From contig NZ_JAPFBW010000023.1 in assembly GCF_026153205.1 (NCBI RefSeq), positions 1 through 64,000 on the forward strand: a stretch of DNA of 64,000 nucleotides, read 5' to 3'. The notes below the pieces were generated by a model. That model ran no database searches, was not told the origin of the DNA, and saw only the letters and a program-made list of their open reading frames with translations. Origin of the DNA: Aquabacterium sp. A7-Y. Lineage in GTDB: Bacteria > Pseudomonadota > Gammaproteobacteria > Burkholderiales > Burkholderiaceae_C. The first letter of the stretch is position 1. Every line of letters begins with the position of its first letter. Shown in pieces: positions 63,456-64,000 of the stretch. A program made the translations under genes and the position numbers.

Positions 63456-64000
63456 TCAGTGAGCCTTGGGGCGGTACACCATGTCGCGCAGCGCCTGATT
63501 CAGGCAAGGAAGGCCTTTGCCGTAGGAGCCGCGCCGCTTCTCTTCCTCCTGCAATCGCGCCTTGCGCGCGGCGATCCATTGACGGTCATTCGCCTTCGCC
63601 AGTGCGTCTGCAAGCCGTTCACGCCGGTCGGTCGAGGGTGGCGGCAGCCCCTTGTCCATCAACGCTTTCACGGTCAGGGGCGTATCGAAACGCAGGGCGA
63701 TATCAACCGGCCCACACTCCTCGCACTCCAGGCTGCTCGTCAATCCAGCGGTGTGCCGAGTCTTGTCGGTGACGAGCGTGTCCAGCATTGACAGATACGC
63801 ATCGATCTGCCCCTCGCTCAACTCGGAGACGGCCGCCGTTCGGGCCCACTGATGAAGCGTGGTCCACCGGAACTCAGTGTCCTTGGCGGCGTGCCCAAGC
63901 GGCGGCAGTCCGTGGTCAACGAGCCAGGCGAGTGCGTTGGGAGCCCTCGCGCGAATGGCCACATCCAGCAGAGACTCCCGGAGATAGGGTGAGGACCGGC
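63456..64000 (-). CDS. Ankyrin-like repeat protein, C-terminal part (runs off the window)
   Basis: The frame is open through the right edge (…ESLLDVAIRARAPNALAWLVDHGLPPLG), so the GTG at 63962 is probably internal. Ankyrin-like helix pairs recur (GPVDIALRFDTPLTVKALMDKGLPPP). The C-terminus is basic and helical (AKANDRQWIAARKARLQEEEKRRG). Function unknown; such proteins occur next to toxin or phage-related genes. Confidence 0.6.
   Translation of the reverse strand, partial: RSSPYLRESLLDVAIRARAPNALAWLVDHGLPPLGHAAKDTEFRWTTLHQWARTAAVSELSEGQIDAYLSMLDTLVTDKTRHTAGLTSSLECEECGPVDIALRFDTPLTVKALMDKGLPPPSTDRRERLADALAKANDRQWIAARKARLQEEEKRRGSYGKGLPCLNQALRDMVYRPKAH

Overview
The window is about two-thirds G+C, densely coded, and reads as chromosome of a free-living, environment-sensing betaproteobacterium of the order Burkholderiales. 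I base that on codon use, a PEP-CTERM protein, the abundance of two-component, chemotaxis and FIST sensory proteins, an orphan SucA, and a PIP/hrpII-box promoter of the kind used by Ralstonia- or Acidovorax-type type III secretion regulons. The genus is not fixed by anything I can see. There is no rRNA, tRNA, CRISPR array, intact insertion sequence or replication origin.

Left part (1-9.4 kb): the end of a TetR-type gene, an adenylylsulfate kinase (cysC), then a block bounded by two inverted copies of an FG-GAP repeat gene. Between the copies lie an AbrB-like/PIN toxin-antitoxin pair and a minus-strand operon of FG-GAP protein, beta-propeller protein and ICMT-type membrane methyltransferase. 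A ParM-like actin and a ParR/StbB-like partner follow, a plasmid-type segregation pair.

9.4-23.5 kb: a lipoprotein, a degenerate kinase-receiver protein, a small MITE-like element that supplies the stop codon of a transglutaminase gene, a zinc metallopeptidase, a fasciclin-domain protein, a beta/gamma-crystallin plus glycine-zipper envelope protein, and a candidate type III effector behind a perfect PIP box. An uncharacterised operon follows (membrane protein, 759-residue helical-repeat protein, PcfJ-like protein, DUF1266 protein).

23.5-33 kb: a TetR/glycosyltransferase divergon, a PadR regulator with twin operators facing a 2,4-dienoyl-CoA reductase fused to a SnoaL-like domain, and a tight four-gene operon of response regulator, M20 amidohydrolase, periplasmic binding protein and histidine kinase.

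33-42.9 kb: a small response regulator, gene remnants (VOC, TctC, VOC) around a cold-shock gene and a parvulin isomerase, a lone HYD1-type ADP-ribosyltransferase-like gene, a four-gene DUF899 operon, a hydrolase and a cupin protein.

42.9-64 kb: an HD-GYP phosphodiesterase, a PEP-CTERM protein, a lipoprotein, ribonuclease Z, an orphan SucA, a chemoreceptor, a secreted subtilisin, a BvgS-like hybrid kinase, a frameshifted beta-lactamase-family pseudogene, a small secreted OB-fold protein, a FIST protein, and a metallo-beta-lactamase-fold lipoprotein. The right end is a patchy region with an IS481 transposase remnant, a DUF6985-like gene, a SIMPL-domain fragment and an ankyrin-like gene that leaves the window.
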